Positions 7,683 through 17,401 of a DNA stretch of 64,000 nucleotides are shown here, one piece after another. Origin of the DNA: Tamlana sp. 2_MG-2023 (lineage in GTDB: Bacteria; Bacteroidota; Bacteroidia; Flavobacteriales; Flavobacteriaceae); contig NZ_JAUOSF010000001.1 of NCBI RefSeq assembly GCF_030548465.1, forward strand, positions 558,001 to 622,000, given 5' to 3'. The notes under the pieces were generated by a model. That model had not been told where the DNA came from. It saw only the letters and a program-made list of their open reading frames with translations, and did no database searches. The stretch's first letter is position 1. Each line of letters opens with the position of its first letter. The translations under genes were made by a program, and so were the position numbers.

Positions 7683-8966
7683 TTAATGATTTAGAGAGAT
7701 ATTCTCGCCAAGATTGTTTTTCATTTCTGAAGATTTTAAAGTAAACGAAGGACTTACATCGTCTAAAGGCGCCATATATAAGTCTTCAGGATTCTTAAAA
7801 TCTTTTGTGAATATGTTGCTTGAAAAGAAACCGTTCGGGTGATAAATGGTGTTTTTTCGACTATTTAAACCTTGATCGCTCACATTGAAAAAGTTATTGA
7901 CAAAACTTATACTGTTTACAATTTCACTAGAATTGGTATAAGATTTATCCAGCTTAACTACATGTGCAAAACCTGAAATTGATGAATATTCTACAGAAAT
8001 TTGAGCTTTCTTTTTTGCTGAAATGGCCGCTTTAATAAACGGTGTGCTTTCCTGATTTGCTAAATTTATAAGTGTAGCGTTTTTTACCTTTACAAATGAT
8101 AAATGGGTATCAATAGGTTGATAACCACTGGATGAATAACCATCAATTTCGATAGCGTAAGAACCACTTACATCTGAAATGTATGGATGTCTTACCGATA
8201 GAATATGTGTTAAGCTTCCTTTAAAACCATCGGTGATATCAAAATCATCATCCTTCGATTTATAAGATATTAAATTACTAAAGTCGCCTTGACCACCAAA
8301 CCACTCGAAAGAATCATCGGCAGAATAGCTCACCATAATATTTTCTAAAATAGTTTTAGAGCCAATACCACAAAGTGTTAAGCCATTTAATTCTTTAGAT
8401 TCATTAATTTTTCGCCCCGGGTATTCAATACGTACATATTTTAAAATGGCTGTTTCCTCTTCAGGAGTGTCTCCTCCATATAGAGAATATTGAGGTGAAA
8501 AGTTTCCTTCTACGTTAGCGACTCCCGATACCGTATTTAATTTTCCATTTCCTAGGATTACAATACCTCCCCAATCGCCAGTTTGACGTGATTTTGTAGG
8601 TTTATTTGACGTGAAAACTATAGGCTGAAAATTGGTACCTTCTGCAATTAATTTAGCGCCTCTTGAAACAATTAAACTAGCAGGGTTTGTATGGTCACAG
8701 CGAATTATGGTTCCTGGTTCTATAGTTAATTTTGCATTTGCTACAACATATACATTTCCAGATAAAAGATAAATTTTATTGTTTGAAAGCACTAAATCTT
8801 CTGAAATTAGGGATGGGATCTTAGTATCGGCTTCCATATAGCGTTCTAAGTTTGGCTGAAAATTGGTCCAGCCATGCATCCATTTAGAAGCATCTATTTG
8901 TCCGTAGACAGGTGTTAAGCCTATGTATAAAATACATAAGCAAAATAGTAGGTAGTTTTTTTTCAT
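7683..8966 (-). CDS. Secreted parallel beta-helix-like protein
   Basis: An upstream extension to 9029 exists, but ATG at 8966 gives a proper signal peptide (KKNYLLFCLCILYIGLTPVYG), and the -7 element at 9027-9034 covers the longer start, so 8966 is preferred (427 residues). The mature part has the repetitive strand pattern seen in secreted Bacteroidota proteins: a turn with LTIEPGTIIRCD, then GDWGGIVILGNG, YVRIEYPGR, and short strand repeats ending in ADDSFEWFGG and DDDFDITDGF. These suggest a right-handed beta helix with acidic turns. No catalytic motif is visible and no T9SS C-terminal domain was recognised. It leads a two-gene unit with the small secreted protein. Confidence 0.7.
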   Translation of the reverse strand: MKKNYLLFCLCILYIGLTPVYGQIDASKWMHGWTNFQPNLERYMEADTKIPSLISEDLVLSNNKIYLLSGNVYVVANAKLTIEPGTIIRCDHTNPASLIVSRGAKLIAEGTNFQPIVFTSNKPTKSRQTGDWGGIVILGNGKLNTVSGVANVEGNFSPQYSLYGGDTPEEETAILKYVRIEYPGRKINESKELNGLTLCGIGSKTILENIMVSYSADDSFEWFGGQGDFSNLISYKSKDDDFDITDGFKGSLTHILSVRHPYISDVSGSYAIEIDGYSSSGYQPIDTHLSFVKVKNATLINLANQESTPFIKAAISAKKKAQISVEYSSISGFAHVVKLDKSYTNSSEIVNSISFVNNFFNVSDQGLNSRKNTIYHPNGFFSSNIFTKDFKNPEDLYMAPLDDVSPSFTLKSSEMKNNLGENISLNH

Positions 8967-9026
8967 GATATATTTGTTTGGGGTGCCATTAATTTTACAA
9001 GTTTTAAGTTGTAAAAAAATGAAGTA

Positions 9027-9034
9027 CAAATTTA
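9027..9034 (-). promoter_or_regulatory. -7 element (TAAATTTG) of the beta-helix gene
   Basis: TAAATTTG on the - strand lies about 60 bases upstream of the ATG at 8966. It overlaps the alternative start at 9029, which argues against that start. Confidence 0.45.
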
Positions 9035-9198
9035 TCGTTTGAAAAAAGGAATTGTTAAAATTCTGAGTTACGCTTAGGTTATTGCAGTATTAACTAAATA
9101 GAATACTATAAATTGGGTTAAATAACTAAGTGTTTAATATTGATTTTGTTATGTGGAATTGGTGTGTTAAATTAATATTATTCTTTAAAAATTAACGC

Positions 9199-9229
9199 AA
9201 AAAAAAAGCAACTTATATTTAGTTGCCTT
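9199..9229 (-). terminator. Terminator after the DUF1456 gene
   Basis: On the - strand a GGCAACTA/AAGTTGC-type stem with a short AT loop is followed by nine T residues (complement of 9199-9207). It sits immediately after the stop at 9234. Confidence 0.75.
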
Positions 9230-9233
9230 GTTT

Positions 9234-9500
9234 TTATTTTGAAATGCCTGGTTTTTTGGATTTCGGTTTTTCTCCCTTTTTAGGCATAGGACCTCGCATG
9301 TGAATGACCAGACCATTTAAAAAATTACGCAGAATTTGGTCACCACACTCCATATATTTAGGGTGGTCTTCCTTTCTGAAAAATGCGCCCAGTTCACTTT
9401 TAGAAATTCTAAAATCTACTAACTCTAAAATTTTTACAATTTCATCATCTCTAAGTTTTAGAGCGACACGTAATTTTTTAAGAACATCGTTATTTGTCAT
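9234..9500 (-). CDS. DUF1456 (YehS-like) protein, single-repeat form
   Basis: The protein has 88 residues. Residues 1-70 match the DUF1456 repeat: NNDVLKKLRVAL, the D-E-V-K-I-L helix, KSELGAFFRKEDHPKY and FLNGLVIHMRG. Family proteins such as E. coli YehS carry two such repeats in about 150 residues, and this one has a single repeat followed by a basic, proline- and lysine-rich tail (KKGEKPKSKKPG). The function of the family is unknown. A T-rich terminator follows at once, so the gene is not simply truncated by a visible frameshift. Confidence 0.8.
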   Translation of the reverse strand: MTNNDVLKKLRVALKLRDDEIVKILELVDFRISKSELGAFFRKEDHPKYMECGDQILRNFLNGLVIHMRGPMPKKGEKPKSKKPGISK

Positions 9501-9860
9501 GTTTTGTGAAATTTTTGCTGTTTTTCGATGTATTTCATCGATTTAGGTGTGAAAAATGAAATTTTAGCATTTTAGCCACTGTGTAAAGATACTTTAATTA
9601 TTGATTTTTATGAATAGTAATTTTTTTAGCGTTTATATTGCTGTTTGTTAGTGTTTTATATAGTTGTTAACGCCTGTTCTAATGATGTTTTCAGAAGATT
9701 AAATGCAATTATATGGGATGTACTAAAGGCATGCATTGATAAACTAAATAATTTTAACGATTAAATACTTATAGTTTTTCGACGAGTGGCACTAAATCTA
9801 CGATTAATACTGAATATTTCTGCTTAAATTTATGAAGTAACGCTTTAACTCCCTCTAAAT
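9501..9860. other. 360-base spacer without a gene
   Basis: This is an AT-rich divergent spacer between the DUF1456 and TerB-like genes. It must hold both promoters. I see no strong TAnnTTTG element, no RNA gene, no repeat and no open frame of note. Confidence 0.6.
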
Positions 9861-10274
9861 ATGATTAATAAGCTCGAAAAGTTAAGCCTTTTGTCTGAAA
9901 TGATTGCTTTTGCAAAGTATGATAAAGACATAAAAAGAATTGAATATAATTTCCTGTTAGGTGTCGCCAAACAATTAGAAGTATCTCGCCATGATTTTGA
10001 TTATTTGCTCGATAATCCAATAGATTATACGCATTTAAAATCTCATAGTGAACGTATTGTTCAGTTTCATAGATTAGTTTTATTATTGAATATTGAACAG
10101 AAATTTGGTGATACCAATAACTCGAAAGGTGCCATCAAGTTATATAATTTCGGATTAAGGATGGGATTAAGTCATGAGTCGATTACCAAAGTACTATACC
10201 TCATGGAAAGCTTCCCGAATAAAATTGTTCCGCCAGATGTATTAATTGATATTTTTAAAACACATTATAATTAG
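9861..10274 (+). CDS. TerB-like small helical protein
   Basis: The protein has 137 residues, entirely helical, soluble and without a signal peptide. The opening (LSEMIAFAKYDKDIKRIEYNFLLGVAKQLEV) and spacing of acidic and hydrophobic residues resemble TerB/DjlA-like helical domains. Relatives next to uvrB in flavobacteria have sometimes been labelled as UvrB-related, which the sequence does not support because there is no ATPase or UVR motif. It converges on uvrB, and the two share the palindrome at 10322-10351. The exact role is unknown. Confidence 0.6.
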   Translation: MINKLEKLSLLSEMIAFAKYDKDIKRIEYNFLLGVAKQLEVSRHDFDYLLDNPIDYTHLKSHSERIVQFHRLVLLLNIEQKFGDTNNSKGAIKLYNFGLRMGLSHESITKVLYLMESFPNKIVPPDVLIDIFKTHYN

Positions 10275-10321
10275 CGCTCTCTCTCCTTTCTATATAAATT
10301 GGTCTAAAGTTTAGACCGAAC

Positions 10322-10351
10322 AAAAGCTAAAAGTTTAAACTTTTAGCTTTT
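10322..10351. terminator. Perfect 30-base palindrome, bidirectional terminator
   Basis: This is a perfect palindrome centred on GTTTAAAC, flanked by A and T runs, which includes the uvrB stop codon. It is well placed to terminate both uvrB and the convergent TerB-like gene. Confidence 0.75.
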
Positions 10352-12338
10352 CTAATTTATCTTGATAGCTTTTAATTTCATCACGTAATTTTGCGGCAAC
10401 TAAAAAATCTAAAGCTTTTGCTGCAGCTTCCATGAGTTTTCTTTTTTCACGGATTTTCTTTTCTAGTTCTGGTTTACTTAGGTATTCGCTTTCTGGTTCG
10501 GCAGCTCGTGCAGCTTCCAACTCATAACTATAGGTACTTACCGAATTTTTAGAAAGGACATTATCTAAGCTTTTATTTAAAGCACGTGGCTTTAAATTGT
10601 GTTTTGTGTTATAGGCTATTTGTTTCTGACGTCGGTAATTGGTCTCATCAATGGTTTTTTGCATGCTTTTCGTTACTTTATCAGCATACATAATGGCTTT
10701 TCCATTTAAGTTTCTCGCAGCACGACCTACTGTTTGGGTTAAAGACCTTGCAGAACGTAAAAAACCTTCTTTATCGGCATCGATAATGGCCACCAAAGAA
10801 ACTTCTGGGAGATCCAAACCTTCACGTAATAAGTTTACACCAACAAGTACATCAAAAAGTCCTTTACGCAGGTCTTGCATGATTTCTACACGTTCTAAAG
10901 TGTCTACATCACTATGGATGTAACGGCAACGAATTTGAATACGATCAAGGTATTTAGTCAATTCTTCAGCCATACGTTTTGTTAGTGTCGTCACTAAAGT
11001 GCGTTCGTCTTTTTCAACACGTTGCTGAATTTCTTCAATTAAATCATCAATCTGATTTAAACTTGGTCTTACTTCAATAATAGGATCCAATAAACCTGTA
11101 GGTCGAATAACTTGTTCAACATATACACCATCCGATTTTTCTAATTCATAATCTGCTGGGGTAGCACTTACATAAATCACCTGATTTTGTAAAGCTTCAA
11201 ATTCTTCAAACTTTAACGGACGATTATCCATGGCAGCAGGTAATCTGAAACCATATTCTACTAAATTTTCTTTTCTACTTTTATCACCGCCATACATGGC
11301 ATGCACTTGGGAAACCGTTACGTGACTTTCATCAATTACCATTAAAAAATCATCTGGAAAATAATCAAGTAAACAGAAGGGACGTGTGCCTGGTTGTCTG
11401 CCATCTAGATAACGCGAATAGTTTTCAATACCAGAACAATAGCCCAATTCACGAATCATTTCGAGATCAAATTCGGTACGTTCTTTAAGGCGTTTTGCTT
11501 CTAAATGTTTGCCAATTTCTTTAAAATAATCATGCTGCTCAACCAAATCATCTTGAATGCTTTTTATAGCGCCTTGCAAAACATCTTGCGAGGTTACGAA
11601 CATGTTTGCAGGATATATGGTAAGTCGGTCGTATTTTTCAACCACTTTATTCGTTTGAATATCGAAGGATTCGATGTCTTCAATTTCATCACCAAAAAAG
11701 TGAATTCTAAAAGCATCATCAGCATAACTGGGGAAAATATCTACCGTATCGCCTTTAATTCTAAAATTACCATGTTTAAAATCGGCTTCGGTTCTGGAAT
11801 ATAAACTTTGAACGAGTTGATGCAATAGTTGCGTTCTTGAAATGACTTGATCGCGTTCTAACGAAATCACGTTTTTCTGAAACTCCACAGGATTTCCAAT
11901 ACCGTACAAGCAAGACACTGAGGCCACTACAAGCACGTCACGTCTCCCGGATAGGAGAGAGGAGGTCGTACTTAATCGCATTTTCTCTATTTCCTCGTTT
12001 ATAGATAAATCTTTTTCAATGTAAACCCCAGAAACAGGAATGTAAGCCTCAGGTTGGTAGTAATCGTAATAAGAAACGAAATATTCAACGGCGTTATTTG
12101 GAAAAAACTGTTTAAACTCAGAATAGAGTTGTGCTGCTAGTGTTTTGTTATGGGCTAAAACCAGCGTAGGTCGCTGTACTTCTTCAATAACATTAGCAAC
12201 GGTAAAGGTTTTTCCTGAACCAGTTACCCCTAGTAAGGTTTGAAATTGTTCATTCGTATTGATACCATTAACAAGCTGTTTTATGGCTTGTGGCTGATCT
12301 CCTGTAGGACTAAATTCTGATTCAACTTTAAACTGCAT
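10335..12338 (-). CDS. uvrB: UvrABC excinuclease subunit B
   Basis: The protein has 667 residues, full length. It shows Walker [10 protein letters not shown] (near residue 40), the beta-hairpin segment [12 protein letters not shown] that clamps DNA, the helicase box DESHVT, the C-terminal helicase motifs ([32 protein letters not shown]) and a terminal UVR domain (about 625-660) for contact with UvrC. UvrB verifies lesions in nucleotide excision repair in the cytosol. Expression may be from an almost leaderless transcript because a -7 element ends only four bases before the ATG. Confidence 0.98.
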   Translation of the reverse strand: MQFKVESEFSPTGDQPQAIKQLVNGINTNEQFQTLLGVTGSGKTFTVANVIEEVQRPTLVLAHNKTLAAQLYSEFKQFFPNNAVEYFVSYYDYYQPEAYIPVSGVYIEKDLSINEEIEKMRLSTTSSLLSGRRDVLVVASVSCLYGIGNPVEFQKNVISLERDQVISRTQLLHQLVQSLYSRTEADFKHGNFRIKGDTVDIFPSYADDAFRIHFFGDEIEDIESFDIQTNKVVEKYDRLTIYPANMFVTSQDVLQGAIKSIQDDLVEQHDYFKEIGKHLEAKRLKERTEFDLEMIRELGYCSGIENYSRYLDGRQPGTRPFCLLDYFPDDFLMVIDESHVTVSQVHAMYGGDKSRKENLVEYGFRLPAAMDNRPLKFEEFEALQNQVIYVSATPADYELEKSDGVYVEQVIRPTGLLDPIIEVRPSLNQIDDLIEEIQQRVEKDERTLVTTLTKRMAEELTKYLDRIQIRCRYIHSDVDTLERVEIMQDLRKGLFDVLVGVNLLREGLDLPEVSLVAIIDADKEGFLRSARSLTQTVGRAARNLNGKAIMYADKVTKSMQKTIDETNYRRQKQIAYNTKHNLKPRALNKSLDNVLSKNSVSTYSYELEAARAAEPESEYLSKPELEKKIREKRKLMEAAAKALDFLVAAKLRDEIKSYQDKLEKLKV

Positions 12339-12342
12339 TTTG

Positions 12343-12350
12343 CAAAATTA
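12343..12350 (-). promoter_or_regulatory. -7 element (TAATTTTG) abutting uvrB start
   Basis: TAATTTTG on the - strand ends four bases upstream of the uvrB ATG (12338), so a transcript started here would be leaderless or nearly so. Confidence 0.5.
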
Positions 12351-12365
12351 AACAAAATTTGCGTG

Positions 12366-15300
12366 CTATCGTTTTAAAGTGAAATGTCCTTTTATTACCA
12401 TGTCGTTTCCGTTCTGTATTATGTTTGCCACAAACCAATAGTCATCTGTTGGCATTTTTTCACCATTAAACATACCGTCCCAACCAGGAGATGTATGGTG
12501 TAGTGCTTTTAATAGTTTACCTTGTCGGTTATAGATATGAACTAAACTACCTGGTAATTGGTCGGCACCAATGATGTGCCAAGTGTCATAATAACTATCA
12601 TTGTTAGGTGTGAAAAATTTAGGAATATCAAATACAAAAACGTCTTGAGTTTCATCCATACAACCATTTAAATCACGGACAGTCACCGTATGATTTCCAA
12701 AACTAACATTTTCGAAGGTACTTGATTTTTGTGGTGATCCTCCATCTAGAATGTATACATAATCCCCAATACGATTAAGGTTAATATCCACAGAAATACT
12801 ATTAGGGTCAGAAAAATCTATAGAAGATGTAAAGGTAATTTCGGCTTGCTCAGATTCTATAACGGTGAATGTCTTGGTAAAACTACAGTTATTTGGTGTG
12901 GTAACAGTTACCGAATAAACACCTAATTGACTTGGTGTTACAGCAATTTCTGAAAGTGTTGCGTTATTTGCAGAAGCATTAACCGATGTAGACCATATAT
13001 AAGTGTCTGCAGGGTCTCCTGTAAAGGCATCAATATAGAGCGGATAGGATTCGCGACAAAGGGTTACTATATCATCTATAGGAATTACTGGTAAAGGGTA
13101 GATAATTGTAGTAAATTGGGTAGTACTATAACAGCCCGTGGTATTGTTTTCTATTCTAGCAAAAATGGATTGACCATCATAAGCTAAATGATTGGTAGTT
13201 AGTGAATTTGTTTTAGTTTCAGCATCTGTTAGAGTTGTATAATAACTTACCGTAACTTGAGTAGGATCTTGTGCCCCTATAACAGGAAGCGTATTTGCCG
13301 AAAGATCAAAGATTAAATGCCCATCAAAATCATCGTCACAGCTCATTAGATTTGGAGGTGTATTTGCTATAGGGTTAGGGTTGATTATTAAATTAAAGCT
13401 AGAAGTTACCTGACATCCTGTAACTTTGTAGGCTGCACGAACATAGATTGTATGCGTATTTGCCGAATAGTTGAAACTATTATTAATTGGAGAACTATTA
13501 TTATCGGCATCACTTTGCGAACTATGGAAAGAAATGTTTACTTCGGAAGGAACCTTTACTAATAAGTGATTTATACTTGATAATTCAAAAGTATCTGTGT
13601 CGTTATCGCAAATAGGATAGTTTCCAATTCGGTTTATTACCGGAGGAAGGTGTACAACCAACTCTAAGGGAATAACAGAGAAGCAACCTATAAATGTATT
13701 GGTAACTTTGATGTATACAGTGTTAGTGTTTGAAGCATAGTTAGTCGGGTTTGATATTTCATTTGAGTTATCGTAACCATCATTAGGATTTATGTCATCG
13801 AAATTGCTGAAATAGTTGATGGAAATAAGGTGACTTGGAATACGTGTAAAAATTTCGAAATCTGCTGTAGTTAAATCGAAGTTGCTAATACCGTCATAAT
13901 CCTCATCACAAGTTTCTAAAGGTAAAGCTTCGGAAAGATCAGGTCTTGCAAAAATAGTTATATGTAAAGGTTCTACTAGGTGACAAAGGGAATCTTCACT
14001 TTCAATACGAACAAAAATGGTTTCATTAAAAGGAGAGGTGTTTGTATATAAGGCCGGGAGTGGATTTATATTGTTATCTGCATCTGCTACCGTTTTATGA
14101 AAGGATATATTTAAAGGTTCATTGGACCCTTGTTTTATTTCCTGAGCTTTTTCGTCTAAATTAATTTCATGATGTCCGTCTTCGGCAGCATCGGCACAAA
14201 CTAAATAATTTACAATAGGATCGTAAATAGGGTTTGGAGAAACGAGTAAATCAAAGGAAGAAGTCCCGTAACAACTAGGATCGGAAATATTTTCAACTCG
14301 TACATAAATGGTCTGTGGACTAGAAGTGTTTTGGAAGGCTGTATGTTTATCAATACGCTGACTCATTGCACTATCCTTAAAATATATAACATCTTTACCT
14401 GATTGTCCGTTTAATATTTCAGAATCTTTTTCATGAAGGTAAAAGTCGGTTACCTTCGAGCCAGAAGACTCGCAAATTTGATAATTACTAATTGCAGGAA
14501 ATATAGGTAGAGTATTCACTATAGCTTCAAAAGATTCAATAGCAAAACAGCCTGTTGAACTTAGAATATCTTCCACTCGTACATAAATGGTTTGCGTATT
14601 GGTATTATAAGCATTACGCTCTATTTCGGGGATTTCATTGGTTTTATTGTTGGCATCATTTAAAGAGGTAAAGAAATCAATATCAACACCAGAGGTGCTC
14701 GAAATAATTTGAGAAATTTTACTATTTAAATTAATGACAGTATAACCGTCTTGATCGTTATCACAAATAACTATATCTGTAGGTTGGGTGGTTGAAGGAG
14801 CGGTTACGACTTCAATTTCTATTTCATTTACAGTGGAACAGCCACTAGCGCCTTGACTGGCAATACGTGCATATAATGTGGTAATAGGTGTTGTGTTAGC
14901 AATATATTGTGGTAATCGTTTAAATGAGTCGTTGTTTTCGGCATCTACTTCATCTCTAAAGTAGCTTACCGTAAAGTCTGGATTACCACCCGTAATGGTT
15001 TCATCTAAAGATTGTAAGTTTATAGTAGCAATCCCATCGTCGTCGTCGTCGCAATAGGCTATTGGTGGACTAGTAAATAGTAAAATAGGATTTACTCTAA
15101 GGTTAATCTCAGTGTCTTGAGTACAGGCGCCGTCTGAAATGCTTATATATAGTGTATGCGGACTAGTAGCTTCGAAAAAATTGTTTTTGTCTATATTATT
15201 TCCGTTGGTTCTGTCTTCTTCGGTTTCGAAAAATTCTACTGTGATGGGGTAGGGTAAATCGTTAGCAATAAAGTTTTCTACAGAAAGGAGGTTAAATTCA

Positions 15301-17267
15301 GCGGTATCTGTATTGTCGTCATTTTGATCGCAGATAGCAAAATCACCCGTGTCTGTTGCTGTTAATAACAAATTAGTATGAATTTCAAAAGGTACTATAG
15401 AAGCGCAGCCTGTAGTATTATCCTCAACCCTTAAATACATGGTTGTAAAACCAGGTTCATCTAAACCGTTGGTAAATTCATAATTTGTTTCGTCCAAAAC
15501 TGGGTTAGTGCCGCTATCGGCATCTGCATAGTTAGAATGGAATGAGGTAGTCACTCCAGACAATCCATTTAGAATATTTGGCAGTACTTCGGTTAAATTA
15601 AAAGAAGCATGACCATCTAAATCTGTATCGCAAGCATCAATATATTGAGGATCTAAGTTTACAATTGGACTAATTTCAACATGTATGTCTAAAGTTGTTA
15701 TAGCGACACAATTTGTGTTAATATCTCGAACTCGAACATACACAGTTTCATTTGGAGTGCTGGAATTTATATAAGGGATAGGTATGCTGGTATTTCCCGC
15801 CTCGGCTTGAGCGTAATTATAGTGGTAGGAAACAAATAAATTAGGGTTCTGCCCTGTGATTTCATGGTTTTTTAATTCTAAATTAATTACAGAATAGCCG
15901 TCAGGGCTATCATCACGATCACAAACTTCTAAAGTAGTTGGTGGATTTATATTAGGAATGGGATTTACAACAATATTAAAACTTGAATAGGCATAACAGT
16001 TGCCATCTAAATCAAAAACTCTTACATAAATAGGTTGTGATGGGCTTGAATTTGTGATTGGGCTGGTAATGGGGTTTCTGTTATTTCTAGCATCAGTATC
16101 TGATAAATGGTAACTAAAATCATAATTGGTAAAAGGACTTTGTGAAGCTACTTGAGAATCTTTTGTGCTAAGGTCAAATTCTCTCTTGCCATTGCCTCCA
16201 GGAACTTCACACAACATGTAATCTGAAAGCGAGTTCATGGGTTCTTCTGAATTCAGAATAATATCTATTTCATCTTGTTCTGTACAAATAGAGCCATTTA
16301 CAGGTACCGATACATACACCCGATATGTGCCATTTTGAGTGGCATTGTAAGTGGCGCTGGAGGCTCCTGGAATACGGTTATTATTTAAGTACCATTCATA
16401 TTTAGCAGCTGGGTTTTGAATATTAGCATTCAAGGTCGCAGAGGTTTCACAAGTAGAAATATCTGGACCCAAATCTAATACTCTAAAACTATCCCCTTCG
16501 ATAAAAACTGCTGAATCGAACCCACCATTAGACTGGTCGGCGATAATTAATTTGATACGATATTTTACATTTGGTTTAATGGTTCCAGAGGCTGTTAATA
16601 CAGTGGTTCTTCCATTGTAATTGGTGTCACCAACATTATAGCCTTTAAAATATTGTTCGTTTTGTGCCAGACAATTTTCTGTGATTTTCGGACGAATGGT
16701 TTGGGTATTTACAGCGGTGGTGCTTCCTGGTAATAATGCGATATTTTCATAAGGCGTGTTAGTATCTGCCTCTTTGATAAGGAAAACAAAGCCATCGGAA
16801 TAGAAACATGGGAAGGTGTCGAAATATTCTTCTGAAGCTAAAAGGTAATTAAATTTAAATTGGTTTGAAATGGAAACAAAGTCAAACTCAATGGCTGTAG
16901 CATTTAAATGAGCGTTGTTGGTTCCTAGCGCAGCTTCTAAATCGGGATCTGTGCCCCAGACTGTAGAGCCTTCACTAAGTTCGGGTGTAATGGTTGAATT
17001 ACCTCCAGATTTTGCACGTCCCGTAGAAAGCATAATACCATGAGAAAAAGGAAAATTAGAACTGCCTCTTGCAAAATATGCATAACTTGGGAAGCCACTG
17101 CCATTACCATTTACCGGTGAGTTAATATTGCTAATGTTTACACAACCGTCTACAAAGTTATCTTCAATTAGTGTAGTTAAGTCTACAGTGTCATCTACAG
17201 TAATACGCTGTGAAAACATAGTGTTACAGCATAAAAAAGTAAATATGATGAGGTAATAAAATCTCAT
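12366..17267 (-). CDS. Giant T9SS type B substrate with choice-of-anchor L domain and about 11 tandem repeats
   Basis: The start at 17267 places a signal peptide (RFYYLIIFTFLCCNTMFSQ) at the N-terminus; a start at 17306 would add 13 residues. In the longer numbering (1646 residues), about 45-275 is a choice-of-anchor L domain (IMLSTG, LLASEEYFD, FVFLIK), 278-352 is Ig-like, and about 355-1405 holds some 11 repeats of about 95 residues. Each repeat has a CDxDxDG-like acidic turn, a central F-L/I-N-L, an IYVRV strand and a GC near the end. Two more Ig/SprB-like modules precede the T9SS type B sorting domain (PKFFTPNNDS..DTW, YNRQGKLL, GWDG, DYWF). Known relatives are exported by T9SS and displayed on the surface or released, often as adhesins. 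A specific ligand cannot be told. Confidence 0.85.
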   Translation of the reverse strand: MRFYYLIIFTFLCCNTMFSQRITVDDTVDLTTLIEDNFVDGCVNISNINSPVNGNGSGFPSYAYFARGSSNFPFSHGIMLSTGRAKSGGNSTITPELSEGSTVWGTDPDLEAALGTNNAHLNATAIEFDFVSISNQFKFNYLLASEEYFDTFPCFYSDGFVFLIKEADTNTPYENIALLPGSTTAVNTQTIRPKITENCLAQNEQYFKGYNVGDTNYNGRTTVLTASGTIKPNVKYRIKLIIADQSNGGFDSAVFIEGDSFRVLDLGPDISTCETSATLNANIQNPAAKYEWYLNNNRIPGASSATYNATQNGTYRVYVSVPVNGSICTEQDEIDIILNSEEPMNSLSDYMLCEVPGGNGKREFDLSTKDSQVASQSPFTNYDFSYHLSDTDARNNRNPITSPITNSSPSQPIYVRVFDLDGNCYAYSSFNIVVNPIPNINPPTTLEVCDRDDSPDGYSVINLELKNHEITGQNPNLFVSYHYNYAQAEAGNTSIPIPYINSSTPNETVYVRVRDINTNCVAITTLDIHVEISPIVNLDPQYIDACDTDLDGHASFNLTEVLPNILNGLSGVTTSFHSNYADADSGTNPVLDETNYEFTNGLDEPGFTTMYLRVEDNTTGCASIVPFEIHTNLLLTATDTGDFAICDQNDDNTDTAEFNLLSVENFIANDLPYPITVEFFETEEDRTNGNNIDKNNFFEATSPHTLYISISDGACTQDTEINLRVNPILLFTSPPIAYCDDDDDGIATINLQSLDETITGGNPDFTVSYFRDEVDAENNDSFKRLPQYIANTTPITTLYARIASQGASGCSTVNEIEIEVVTAPSTTQPTDIVICDNDQDGYTVINLNSKISQIISSTSGVDIDFFTSLNDANNKTNEIPEIERNAYNTNTQTIYVRVEDILSSTGCFAIESFEAIVNTLPIFPAISNYQICESSGSKVTDFYLHEKDSEILNGQSGKDVIYFKDSAMSQRIDKHTAFQNTSSPQTIYVRVENISDPSCYGTSSFDLLVSPNPIYDPIVNYLVCADAAEDGHHEINLDEKAQEIKQGSNEPLNISFHKTVADADNNINPLPALYTNTSPFNETIFVRIESEDSLCHLVEPLHITIFARPDLSEALPLETCDEDYDGISNFDLTTADFEIFTRIPSHLISINYFSNFDDINPNDGYDNSNEISNPTNYASNTNTVYIKVTNTFIGCFSVIPLELVVHLPPVINRIGNYPICDNDTDTFELSSINHLLVKVPSEVNISFHSSQSDADNNSSPINNSFNYSANTHTIYVRAAYKVTGCQVTSSFNLIINPNPIANTPPNLMSCDDDFDGHLIFDLSANTLPVIGAQDPTQVTVSYYTTLTDAETKTNSLTTNHLAYDGQSIFARIENNTTGCYSTTQFTTIIYPLPVIPIDDIVTLCRESYPLYIDAFTGDPADTYIWSTSVNASANNATLSEIAVTPSQLGVYSVTVTTPNNCSFTKTFTVIESEQAEITFTSSIDFSDPNSISVDINLNRIGDYVYILDGGSPQKSSTFENVSFGNHTVTVRDLNGCMDETQDVFVFDIPKFFTPNNDSYYDTWHIIGADQLPGSLVHIYNRQGKLLKALHHTSPGWDGMFNGEKMPTDDYWFVANIIQNGNDMVIKGHFTLKR
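13090..16245 (-). repeat. Eleven-copy protein-coding repeat of about 290 bases
   Basis: Within the giant T9SS substrate, about 11 diverged copies of a 90-100-residue module follow one another. They share a first Cys followed by an Asp-rich turn (CDNDQDG, CDDDDDG, CDTDLDG), an IYVRV or similar strand and a second Cys after a Gly. Copies are divergent at residue level, suggesting old duplication rather than recent slippage. The neighbouring gene has two copies of the same module. Confidence 0.75.
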
Positions 17268-17401
17268 TATGGCAAGTATTTCAGTTGATTTTGTTGGCTT
17301 TATCAAAACCTGTTAGGTTTGATTTTGCAGGGAAAGTAAATTTTATTTAATGTTAATTAAAAAACATTAGTTGAAATACAATTTAATTTGGTTTTGACGC
17401 T

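Noticed and set aside
8967-9029. Longer start of the beta-helix gene at 9029
   Set aside because: The extension has no signal peptide features and lies across the -7 element at 9027-9034, while 8966 starts a normal signal peptide.
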